A stretch of DNA of 14,539 bases from Paracoccaceae bacterium (GCA_003512825.1 DOOI01000162.1:1-14539), one strand, 5' to 3'; shown: positions 8,769 through 14,463, numbered from the stretch's first letter. Notes: generated from the letters alone by a model not told the origin. A program made the numbers and translations.

Positions 8769-8795
8769 TTAGCACTCAGTCACCCTGAGTGATAA
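8769..8795 (-). promoter_or_regulatory. CIRCE operator (HrcA-binding inverted repeat)
   Basis: TTAGCACTC, nine bases, then GAGTGATAA. This matches the CIRCE consensus (TTAGCACTC-N9-GAGTGCTAA) at 17 of 18 arm positions; the one change is A for C in the right arm (8792). CIRCE is bound by the heat-shock repressor HrcA, so groESL here should be repressed until stress. On the minus strand a tentative promoter precedes it (CTTGCC at 8814-8809, GTTATC at 8796-8791), the second element overlapping the operator, but spacing is short and I do not annotate it separately. hrcA is not in the window. Confidence 0.92.
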
Positions 8796-8852
8796 CGATG
8801 CACAGGTAGGCAAGCCATCGAGGTGAGTCAACAGGATGTTCGCTAAATTTTG

Positions 8853-9518
8853 TCAGAGCCCGACCAAGGCAGTGCGACCCACGTCGCTCAAGTCGTAGAT
8901 CCCAGTCGAAACTCTTTGAAACCATCCAAAATAGTTGTCAGCCATAATCCGGGTTGCGTTTACCACCCCGGTGGCTTTTGCCACGTCTCGGCCCCGAGCT
9001 GCGCCCTGTTCGTGTAAGTAGCGCGCACAGTCACGCGCGTCTTGGCGGTAAGCGGTCTCGATGCTGCCGCGTGTCCCACCTAAATTGGGATCGCCGCGAC
9101 GGCGGGAAAACTCGCGCAAGAGTAAAGCGCGTTTTTTCGGCGTCGGCCGCGGTGTGTAAGGGCCGGGATCAGCTTCAACAACCACTTGCCCACGCGGCGT
9201 GACCGACAAAACCCCTATCCCAAGACGACGACAGAGGTTCACATTTGCTTTGAATGCTTTGCTGCCCGTGCGCCCTTTCGGCGCCGGCACGGCAACATAA
9301 ACCAACTCGGTGACGCGCTGTCGTTCCACGGCTTGTTGCAGCAAGGTAAGGGAGAACTTCGTCTTCAGTTCAACGATCAGCATTGCGCCATCATTAATTG
9401 CCAAGACATCCGCACCGCCAATTTCGGCTTTCACATCAAAGCCACGCCCCTCCAGCATGGCTTTGACGGGGGCGTAGAGTGTGCTTTCCAACTCAGGTTG
9501 CGCCACAGCTTGCTTCAC
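8853..9518 (-). CDS. DUF2161 family protein, PD-(D/E)XK phosphodiesterase-like
   Basis: A protein of about 221 residues in the DUF2161 family, annotated elsewhere as a putative PD-(D/E)XK-type phosphodiesterase or nuclease. The core motif is visible: GGADVLAI (Asp37) followed by LIVELKTKF (Glu50-x-Lys52), after an N-terminal helix LYAPVKAMLEGRGF. The middle holds LVYVAVP and NLCRRLGIGVLSV. The C-terminal part (about 152-215: TAYRQDARDCARYL, then DNYFGWFQRVSTGIYDLSDVGR) looks like a winged-helix domain. The GTG at 9518 has GGAAGG 10 bases upstream and is preferred over a TTG at 9536 lacking any ribosome-binding site; the exact start is uncertain. It lies upstream of groES on the same strand but is separated by 136 bases and a CIRCE, so it is probably a separate unit. 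Substrate unknown. Confidence 0.78.
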   Translation of the reverse strand: MKQAVAQPELESTLYAPVKAMLEGRGFDVKAEIGGADVLAINDGAMLIVELKTKFSLTLLQQAVERQRVTELVYVAVPAPKGRTGSKAFKANVNLCRRLGIGVLSVTPRGQVVVEADPGPYTPRPTPKKRALLLREFSRRRGDPNLGGTRGSIETAYRQDARDCARYLHEQGAARGRDVAKATGVVNATRIMADNYFGWFQRVSTGIYDLSDVGRTALVGL

Positions 9519-9644
9519 TTTGCGTTCGCCTTCCAACTTGTGTCTTTGGGGGCATTTGAATGACGGATTGTCAACCTTAGCGATTGCCCCACGGATGAGT
9601 GAGGAATAAGCTTTCCCTCATAGCGAGAGAATTTGTGAGCCAAA

Positions 9645-9812
9645 ATGTCAAAGATCATTATAGCGTTCTTGTCCCTTAGCGTTCTTGCGGCCTGCGGTGG
9701 CCGAGGTGTACAGACAATTGATGTGCCCTTGCACCCATCCACATTTCAGATGTTCTGCTCACAACCCGGCCTTCCAGCAGGGGCAGAAGTCAAAGGCTTC
9801 TGCGCGGGATAG
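9645..9812 (+). CDS. Small lipoprotein (55 residues)
   Basis: A short frame easily missed by length cut-offs. It reads MSKIIIAFLSLSVLAACGGRG at the start: a lysine, a hydrophobic core (residues 4-15), then the lipobox L14-A-A-C17, so Cys17 should be lipidated and the mature protein anchored facing the periplasm. The mature part is only 39 residues, with Cys38 and Cys53, a PLHPSTFQMFCSQPGLPAG middle and the ending VKGFCAG. I do not recognise a family. The ribosome-binding site is weak (GAG, about 5 bases upstream). Support comes from the textbook lipobox and from a hairpin terminator 27 bases after the stop (9840-9861). Its neighbour upstream, the DUF2161 gene, is divergent. Confidence 0.65.
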   Translation: MSKIIIAFLSLSVLAACGGRGVQTIDVPLHPSTFQMFCSQPGLPAGAEVKGFCAG

Positions 9813-9839
9813 TAACCGGCTTGGGCTGCATAACGCAGT

Positions 9840-9861
9840 CGAGCGCGTCCCGCTCGTTTTT
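9840..9861 (+). terminator. Rho-independent terminator after the small lipoprotein gene
   Basis: CGAGCG (9840-9845), a 5-base loop, CGCTCG (9851-9856) and five Ts (9857-9861). It lies 27 bases after the lipoprotein stop and ahead of the ppaC promoter, so it separates the two units. A second, imperfect hairpin (CACC/GGTG outer and CGCC/GGCG inner stems, 9864-9888) follows directly. Confidence 0.7.
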
Positions 9862-9888
9862 CTCACCGCTTCGCCTTGCGGCGGGGTG

Positions 9889-9917
9889 GTGACAAGTCGA
9901 AGCGCAGTTTCTATACA
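9889..9917 (+). promoter_or_regulatory. Probable sigma70-type promoter of the pyrophosphatase gene
   Basis: GTGACA (9889-9894, 5 of 6 to TTGACA), a 17-base spacer and TATACA (9912-9917, 4 of 6 to TATAAT). The predicted start is near 9924, about 25 bases before the ATG at 9950. Its position directly after a terminator fits an independent unit. Confidence 0.6.
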
Positions 9918-9949
9918 GCGCGCGACTTGAACCAAATTAGGGGCTTCGC

Positions 9950-10870
9950 ATGACTACGCTGGTTTTCGGCCATAAATCGCCTGACACAGATTCCACTGGC
10001 TCTCCAATCATTTGGAGCTGGTATCTTAACGAGATAAAGGGCGTCAAAGCGGAAGCCCGTCTTTTGGGTGAGCCGAATACTGAAGCCAATTTCATGCTCA
10101 CCTACTGGAACCTGTCAAAGCCCGAGATCATGACAGATGTGGCAGAAGGGCAAAAAGTTGTGATTGTCGACACGAACAATCCGGCCGAACTGCCACCCTC
10201 GATAAATCTCGCAGAGATTCAAGGCATTATCGACCATCACAAGCTGGTGGGTGGGCTTGAAACAAAAGGCCCTATCGAGATCACCATCCGGCCCCTCGCC
10301 TGCACCGCAACGCTGATGGTGGACCTTATGGGAGACGCTGTCGCGCAGATGCCGAAGGCCATCAAGGGTGCGGCGCTGACTTGCATTCTCTCTGACACGC
10401 TGGAATTCCGCTCGCCCACCACAACGCCTCATGACCGAGCTATTGCGGAACAGCTGGCGGCAGATTTGGGCGTGGATATCCCGACATATGCTGCGGAAAT
10501 GTTCGCGGCGAAATCCGATGTGTCATCATTCTCAGACGCCGCCCTGTTACGAATGGACTCGAAAGAATACACTGTCGGAGGCAAGGAGTTTCGGGTTTCG
10601 GTTCTGGAAACGACGGCTCCCAAAGTAATCTTGGATCGCAAGGCGAGCTTGATGGACGCCATGACCGACGTGGCCAAAGAAGATGGCGCCGATCAGGTTC
10701 TGCTCTTCGTTGTTGATATTCTGAACGAAGAGGCAACGCTGTTGGTGCCGAATGACTTGGTCAAATCGCTTGCCGAGAAAAGTTTCGGCGCCGTTGTGAA
10801 TGGCGACTCGGTGGTCTTGCCTGGAATTATGAGCCGTAAAAAACAAATTATCCCGAATCTCAAACTTTGA
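9950..10870 (+). CDS. ppaC: Manganese-dependent inorganic pyrophosphatase (family II, DHH superfamily)
   Basis: A 306-residue cytoplasmic enzyme that hydrolyses pyrophosphate to phosphate, pulling biosynthetic reactions forward. Family II marks: GHKSPDTDS (residues 7-15, metal ligands H8, D12, D14), VDTNNPAEL (73-81, ligand D74), the DHH motif IIDHHK (93-98), ILSDTLEFRSPTTT (146-159, ligand D149), and the C-terminal substrate-binding SRKKQIIP (295-302). The DHH and DHHA2 domains are both complete and no CBS insert is present, so it should be the unregulated form. One difference from the Bacillus-type enzyme is VDTNN where that has VDHNE. The ATG at 9950 has AGGGG 6 bases upstream. It is transcribed from the promoter at 9889-9917 and followed by an unusual three-hairpin region. 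Confidence 0.93.
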   Translation: MTTLVFGHKSPDTDSTGSPIIWSWYLNEIKGVKAEARLLGEPNTEANFMLTYWNLSKPEIMTDVAEGQKVVIVDTNNPAELPPSINLAEIQGIIDHHKLVGGLETKGPIEITIRPLACTATLMVDLMGDAVAQMPKAIKGAALTCILSDTLEFRSPTTTPHDRAIAEQLAADLGVDIPTYAAEMFAAKSDVSSFSDAALLRMDSKEYTVGGKEFRVSVLETTAPKVILDRKASLMDAMTDVAKEDGADQVLLFVVDILNEEATLLVPNDLVKSLAEKSFGAVVNGDSVVLPGIMSRKKQIIPNLKL

Positions 10871-10875
10871 GGCCT

Positions 10876-10963
10876 TACGACACCGCCCTGCGGGCAAAGT
10901 CGTGTCGGCGAATCTCACAAACAGCGGTTAATTCGCCGCAAAAGCAGCGAACGCACCATGATG
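10876..10963 (+). other. Two tandem stem-loops after ppaC, candidate structured RNA or 3'UTR element
   Basis: Two hairpins lie directly between ppaC and the terminator. Hairpin 1: ACGAC (10877-10881) pairs with GTCGT (10899-10903), enclosing a 3x3 internal loop and an inner stem GCCC (10885-10888)/GGGC (10892-10895) with a 3-base loop. Hairpin 2: CGGCGAAT (10906-10913) pairs perfectly with ATTCGCCG (10931-10938) over a 17-base loop. Neither is followed by a U-tract. With the terminator at 10964-10997 they make an RNA of about 120 bases. I match it to no known RNA family. It could be a 3'UTR-derived small RNA, or a leader or attenuator of the downstream HAD gene. Confidence 0.4.
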
Positions 10964-10997
10964 AGCCCGCGCACTCTGGTCAGTGCGCGGGCTTTTT
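10964..10997 (+). terminator. Strong Rho-independent terminator between ppaC and the HAD gene
   Basis: A perfect 12-bp GC-rich stem, AGCCCGCGCACT (10964-10975) and AGTGCGCGGGCT (10982-10993), with a 6-base loop and a T-run at 10993-10997. It is 93 bases after the ppaC stop and only 32 bases before the HAD gene start. Confidence 0.88.
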
Positions 10998-11029
10998 CGT
11001 AAGTCGTGGCTTAGAAAAAGGAGCCCTCC

Positions 11030-11905
11030 ATGACCCGCATCATCCCCGCCCTTTCAGACGTTTCCAGCCAGTATGACGCGCTCTTTGTCGACCTTTGGGG
11101 ATGCGTGCATGACGGGGTGACGGCAATCCCCTCGGCCGTGGATGCCTTGAAAAGCTACAAAAAAACAGGCGGTTGTGTGGTCTTGGTGACCAACTCTCCA
11201 CAACCGCGAGAGGGGGTGGAAATCCAATTGGAGCGCTTTGGCGTCCCGCAAGAGTGCTGGGACACAATCGCCACTTCGGGGGATGCGGCGCGGGGGGCTT
11301 TGGGGTTGGGAGTTGTGGGGGAGAAGGTGTGGTTCATGGGGGAATGGGCGCGGGATGCGCGATTCTTTGAGCCTGTAGACTTTCTCGAATCGCCTGTGAC
11401 GGTCGCCCGTGTGCCGCTGGAAGAGGCGGAGGGCATCGTTTGTTGCGGGCCCTTTGACCCGATGGCTGACCCGTCCACCCTGCGGCCTGAACTGCTTTAT
11501 GCCAAGCAAAAAGGCCTCAAATTGCTCTGCGCCAATCCAGATATTGTGGTTGATCGCGGCGAGACCCGCGAATGGTGTGCGGGCGCTGTGGCCAAGCTTT
11601 ATAGCGAGATGGGGGGGGAGAGCCTCTATTTTGGCAAGCCCTATCCGCCGATCTACGATCTGGCGCGCCGCCGCTTGGCCGCCTGCGGACGCGATGTGGC
11701 CGATGGGCGCATTCTGGCCATCGGCGACGGCATCGGAACAGATATTAAGGGCGCGCGCGGAGAGGATATCGATTCTTTATTTGTGACAGGTGGCTTGGCA
11801 CGCAGCGAAACCAAAACGTCGCATCAACCAGACCCTGATGCGCTAACCCATTATCTTTCCAAGAAAATGATCTCGCCCACCTACGCGATTGGACAATTGC
11901 GCTAA
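11030..11905 (+). CDS. HAD-superfamily hydrolase, subclass IIA, TIGR01459-like
   Basis: A 291-residue cytoplasmic HAD protein with a NagD-like C2 cap. Motif I is FVDLWGCVHDG (residues 19-29): the nucleophile Asp21 is present, but the usual second aspartate (DxD) is Trp23. Motif II is LVTNSPQPR (52-60, Thr54), motif III the lysine of FGKPYPPIY (Lys203), and motif IV GDGIGTDIKGA (232-242, Asp233 and Asp238). The DLWG form is typical of the TIGR01459 subgroup common in alphaproteobacteria, whose substrate is not known; sugar phosphatase labels there are guesses. The ATG at 11030 has AAGGAG 6 bases upstream. The short distance to the terminator at 10964-10997 leaves little room for a promoter of its own. 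Confidence 0.88.
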   Translation: MTRIIPALSDVSSQYDALFVDLWGCVHDGVTAIPSAVDALKSYKKTGGCVVLVTNSPQPREGVEIQLERFGVPQECWDTIATSGDAARGALGLGVVGEKVWFMGEWARDARFFEPVDFLESPVTVARVPLEEAEGIVCCGPFDPMADPSTLRPELLYAKQKGLKLLCANPDIVVDRGETREWCAGAVAKLYSEMGGESLYFGKPYPPIYDLARRRLAACGRDVADGRILAIGDGIGTDIKGARGEDIDSLFVTGGLARSETKTSHQPDPDALTHYLSKKMISPTYAIGQLR

Positions 11906-11934
11906 CACGATTAGGGGTTGATTTTCTGCGTCTG

Positions 11935-11986
11935 CAAAGTAATAAAGTTTCGCAAGACAGGCGATTCACGTCCTAAAATTACTTTG
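11935..11986 (+). promoter_or_regulatory. 9-bp inverted repeat with possible promoter, upstream of the MaoC gene
   Basis: CAAAGTAAT (11935-11943) and ATTACTTTG (11978-11986) are a perfect 9-bp inverted repeat separated by 34 bases. The left arm overlaps a weak -10-like TAATAA (11940-11945), 16 bases after TTGATT (11918-11923). The right arm ends 16 bases before the MaoC ATG. The arrangement could be a two-site operator or an RNA stem in the leader. No T-run follows, so it is not a terminator of the HAD gene. Confidence 0.35.
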
Positions 11987-12002
11987 TCGATCAGAGGGCC
12001 CC

Positions 12003-12446
12003 ATGTTGGATAATCAGCCGCGCGGAACGATTGTTATCGAAGACATTGAGATCGGGATGATGCGCTACCTGCAAAAGGTGGTGACAGACCGCGATATCGA
12101 AATGTTTGCGGAAGTCTCAACAGACCGTAACCCGGTGCATCTGGATGACGACTATGCGCGCGATACAATTTTCGAGGGACGCATCGCGCATGGGATGCTG
12201 ACCGCCGGGCTGATATCCGCCGTGATCGGCGAGCAGCTTCCCGGCCATGGCACTGTTTACATGGGACAATCTTTGAAATTCCTTGGGCCTGTGCGCCCCG
12301 GCGACATGGTGCGGGCAGAGGTTGAAGTGATTGGAATCGATCACGGGAAACGCCGGGTTCAATTGGATTGCCGGTGTTTGGTTAACGGCAAGCGCGTGTT
12401 GATCGGCGAAGCCACTGTGCTGGCACCCTCGCGAAAGTTCGACTGA
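12003..12446 (+). CDS. MaoC-family dehydratase ((R)-specific enoyl-CoA hydratase-like)
   Basis: A 147-residue single hot-dog-fold protein of the MaoC/PhaJ type, which adds water to trans-2-enoyl-CoA to give (R)-3-hydroxyacyl-CoA. The hydratase-2 motif is present as AEVSTDRNPVHLDDDYA (residues 36-52) with the catalytic pair Asp41 and His46; PhaJ usually has SGDxNP, so Thr40 replaces Gly. It continues with FEGRIAHGMLTAGLISAVIGEQLPG (56-80) and FLGPVRPGDMVRAEVEV (93-109), both standard. The length fits a single-domain PhaJ-like enzyme. The ATG at 12003 has GAGGG 4 bases upstream, a slightly short spacing. In Rhodobacterales such enzymes may feed polyhydroxyalkanoate synthesis or fatty-acid metabolism; no pha gene is nearby. 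Confidence 0.88.
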   Translation: MLDNQPRGTIVIEDIEIGMMRYLQKVVTDRDIEMFAEVSTDRNPVHLDDDYARDTIFEGRIAHGMLTAGLISAVIGEQLPGHGTVYMGQSLKFLGPVRPGDMVRAEVEVIGIDHGKRRVQLDCRCLVNGKRVLIGEATVLAPSRKFD

Positions 12447-12488
12447 CGGCGCAAAAATCCAACGTATGTTTTACGTATGGGTGGCGTC

Positions 12489-12513
12489 TGGGAAGCGTCA
12501 TGACGTATTCCCA
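12489..12513. promoter_or_regulatory. 25-bp interrupted palindrome upstream of ribF
   Basis: TGGGAA, one base, CGTCATGACG (a perfect 10-bp palindrome at 12496-12505), two bases, TTCCCA. The whole reads as a near-symmetric operator-like site. It sits in the 151-base gap between the MaoC gene and ribF, just after two ACGTATG direct repeats (12462-12468 and 12473-12479, 11 bases apart). A regulator-binding site is inferred; I match it to no named regulator. Confidence 0.35.
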
Positions 12514-12597
12514 TCCGCGTGGTCAGGTTTGCAGCAGAAATATTTGCAAAGCGGCCAACATCTTGCAGCGCGTCGCGTGAGCCGCTAACCGTCGCGC

Positions 12598-13539
12598 ATG
12601 CGGATTTTTACGGATTACACCCAGCTTCCCCAAGACGCGCGCGGCGCTGCAGCGGCCATCGGAAATTTCGATGGGGTGCATTTGGGGCATGCCTCGGTGA
12701 TTGATCTCACGCGGGACGCGGCCAAGAATTTGGGTGCCGCCTTGGGCGTGGTCACGTTTGAGCCTCATCCACGGCAAGTTTTCCAACCCGATGCGCCGCC
12801 CTTTCGCTTGATGAGCGCCGAAGCGCGGGCCCATCGGCTTGAAAAACTTGGCGTCGCGGTCTTGCATGAGCTGCCGTTTGACAAAAACCTTGCTGGTTTG
12901 AGCCCGCGCGACTTTGCCGCGCAAGTCTTGGCCGAAGGGCTGGGTCTGAGCCATGTCGTGGTGGGGGCAGATTTCCGCTTTGGCAAGGCGCGGGCCGGCG
13001 GCGTAGAGGCGCTGGCAGAATTTGGTGCTGAATTCGGCTTTGGCGTCACCGTGGCGCCACTCTTGGCGGGAGCGGCGGGTGAGGTTTCTTCCACGGCAAT
13101 CCGTGGCGCATTGAGCGAAGGGCGGCCAAAAGACGCCGCTGAGATGCTGGGACATTGGCACCGTATTGAGGGCCCAGTGATTCATGGCGAGAAGCGTGGC
13201 CGAGACTTGGGGTATCCCACGGCAAACATGTCGATCGACGGTCTGCACCCCCCCCGGTTTGGCGTTTACGCCGTCTTGGTGGAGGTGCTCGACGGGCCAC
13301 ACAAGGGCCAATACCACGGCGCGGCGTCTTGTGGGGTGCGCCCGATGTTTGGCGAGAACCGGCCCAATCTGGAAACCTTCCTGTTCGATTTCAAAGGCGA
13401 CCTTTATGGGGCGCGGCTGTCGGTGGCTTTAGTGGCGTTTTTGCGCCCGGAACGGAAGTTTGACGGGCTGGATGGATTGATTGTGCAAATGGAAGTCGAT
13501 TGCGCGCAAGCCCGCGCGATATTGGCCGATGCGGGCTAA
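12598..13539 (+). CDS. ribF: Bifunctional riboflavin kinase / FAD synthetase
   Basis: A 313-residue cytoplasmic enzyme that phosphorylates riboflavin to FMN and adenylates FMN to FAD. The N-terminal nucleotidyltransferase domain has GNFDGVHLGH (residues 22-31), VTFEPHPRQVF (52-62), VVGADFRFGKARAG (121-134) and SSTAIRGAL (164-172). The C-terminal riboflavin kinase domain has GRDLGYPTANM (201-211), FGVYAV (221-226), NRPNLETFLFDFKGDLYG (254-271, Glu259 the likely base) and VAFLRPERKFDGLDGL (279-294). Length is normal. The ATG at 12598 is the first possible ATG: an in-frame TAA lies at 12586-12588. There is no Shine-Dalgarno sequence, so a leaderless or weakly initiated message is possible. No FMN riboswitch is visible in the 151 bases upstream. 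Confidence 0.95.
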   Translation: MRIFTDYTQLPQDARGAAAAIGNFDGVHLGHASVIDLTRDAAKNLGAALGVVTFEPHPRQVFQPDAPPFRLMSAEARAHRLEKLGVAVLHELPFDKNLAGLSPRDFAAQVLAEGLGLSHVVVGADFRFGKARAGGVEALAEFGAEFGFGVTVAPLLAGAAGEVSSTAIRGALSEGRPKDAAEMLGHWHRIEGPVIHGEKRGRDLGYPTANMSIDGLHPPRFGVYAVLVEVLDGPHKGQYHGAASCGVRPMFGENRPNLETFLFDFKGDLYGARLSVALVAFLRPERKFDGLDGLIVQMEVDCAQARAILADAG

Positions 13540-13573
13540 AGCAGGGGGCTTTCCCGGCTTGGCAATCTGAACG

Positions 13574-13595
13574 GCGCGGTGTAAGCCCGCGCTTT
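13574..13595 (+). terminator. Weak terminator-like hairpin after ribF
   Basis: GCGCGG (13574-13579), a 7-base loop, CCGCGC (13587-13592), then only TTT. It lies 34 bases after the ribF stop. The short T-run makes it a weak or partial terminator, so read-through into the next gene is plausible. Confidence 0.3.
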
Positions 13596-13619
13596 GATCG
13601 AAAACACCGGAGTCCGTCG

Positions 13620-14414
13620 ATGCAGGGCAGCGCAAATCTTAACATCATGCTCAAGGCGGCGCGCAAAGCGGCCCGCTCGCTCGTGAAGGACTTTCGCGAA
13701 GTCGAGAACCTTCAGGTGTCGATGAAGGGCGCAGGTGATTTCGTCACCAAAGCCGACATCGCCGCCGAGAAAGTTCTGAAAGAAGAATTACTGGGCGCAC
13801 GCCCGACCTATGGCTGGTGCGCGGAAGAAAGCGCCGAGATCGAGGGTGTAGACCCGACACGGCGCTGGATTGTGGATCCGCTGGATGGAACCACCAACTT
13901 TTTGCATGGTCTGCCGCATTGGGCGATTTCGATCGCACTGGAGCATAAGGGGCAGATCGTGTCTGCCGTGGTCTATGACGCGGCCAAGGACGAAATGTTT
14001 TACGCTGAAAAGGGCGCTGGCGCATGGATGAACGATTCCAAGCGGTTGCGCGTTTCAGGACGCCATAAGATGGTGGAAGCGGTCTTTGCGACGGGAATTC
14101 CTTTTGCGGCCAAGCGCACCCTGCCTGCAACGCTGCAAGACCTTGCGCGGTTGATGCCCGTTTGTGCCGGCGTGCGCCGTTTCGGAGCCGCGTCGCTTGA
14201 TCTGGCCTATGTGGCGGCGGGGCGGTTTGACGGGTTTTGGGAGCGCGAGTTGCAGCCTTGGGACATTGCGGCGGGGATGTTGTTGGTCACGGAGGCGGGC
14301 GGCATGGTTGGCCCGATCCGCGAGGGCCATCAGCCGCTTGAGCATGGCGATATCGTTGCGGCAAATGGCGAGTTGTTTACTGGATTTGCCAATATCGTGC
14401 GGACGCGGAGTTAA
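13620..14414 (+). CDS. Inositol monophosphatase family protein
   Basis: A 264-residue Mg2+-dependent phosphatase of the IMPase/SuhB/CysQ superfamily, presumably cytoplasmic. Marks in order: GDFVTKADIAAEKVL (residues 39-53), the first metal glutamate in WCAEES (Glu69), motif A WIVDPLDGTTNFLHG (83-97, metal ligands Asp86 and Asp89), and motif B ELQPWDIAAGMLLVTEAGG (210-228, Asp215). All metal ligands are intact. FLHGLPHWAISIAL is closer to SuhB-type inositol monophosphatases than to CysQ, but the substrate cannot be fixed from sequence. The ATG at 13620 has CCGGAG 7 bases upstream; a longer frame from 13500 would overlap ribF. It lies 80 bases after ribF and ends at a strong terminator, so it closes this run of plus-strand genes. 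Confidence 0.9.
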   Translation: MQGSANLNIMLKAARKAARSLVKDFREVENLQVSMKGAGDFVTKADIAAEKVLKEELLGARPTYGWCAEESAEIEGVDPTRRWIVDPLDGTTNFLHGLPHWAISIALEHKGQIVSAVVYDAAKDEMFYAEKGAGAWMNDSKRLRVSGRHKMVEAVFATGIPFAAKRTLPATLQDLARLMPVCAGVRRFGAASLDLAYVAAGRFDGFWERELQPWDIAAGMLLVTEAGGMVGPIREGHQPLEHGDIVAANGELFTGFANIVRTRS

Positions 14415-14436
14415 CCCGCCCCCGCGTATCGAGAGG

Positions 14437-14463
14437 AAAAGCGCCCTTTTGGGGCGCTTTTTT
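14437..14463 (+). terminator. Rho-independent terminator after the inositol-monophosphatase gene
   Basis: AAAAGCGCCC (14437-14446), a 5-base loop and GGGCGCTTTT (14452-14461), with six Ts at 14458-14463. It starts 22 bases after the stop codon. The A-run on the 5' side could let it work in both directions. The remaining 76 bases to the window edge hold no gene I can support. Confidence 0.85.

Noticed and set aside
9569..9574. A perfect TTGACA on the minus strand as a promoter for the DUF2161 gene
   Set aside because: No acceptable -10 hexamer occurs at 15-19 bases downstream, so the -35 match alone is not enough.
9549..9590. Possible tRNA or operator between the DUF2161 and lipoprotein genes (GGGGCA/TGCCCC arms, and an antisense frame reading IPHSSVGQS as tRNA-derived false genes often do)
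   Set aside because: There is no D-loop AGxTCAGxxGG or T-loop GGTTCGAATCC on either strand and no acceptor-stem geometry. The 6-bp arms 30 bases apart are too weak to call an operator.
9515..9742. A 75-codon minus-strand open frame across the divergent gap before the lipoprotein gene
   Set aside because: It overlaps both the start of the DUF2161 gene and the lipoprotein gene, and has no ribosome-binding site or family resemblance.
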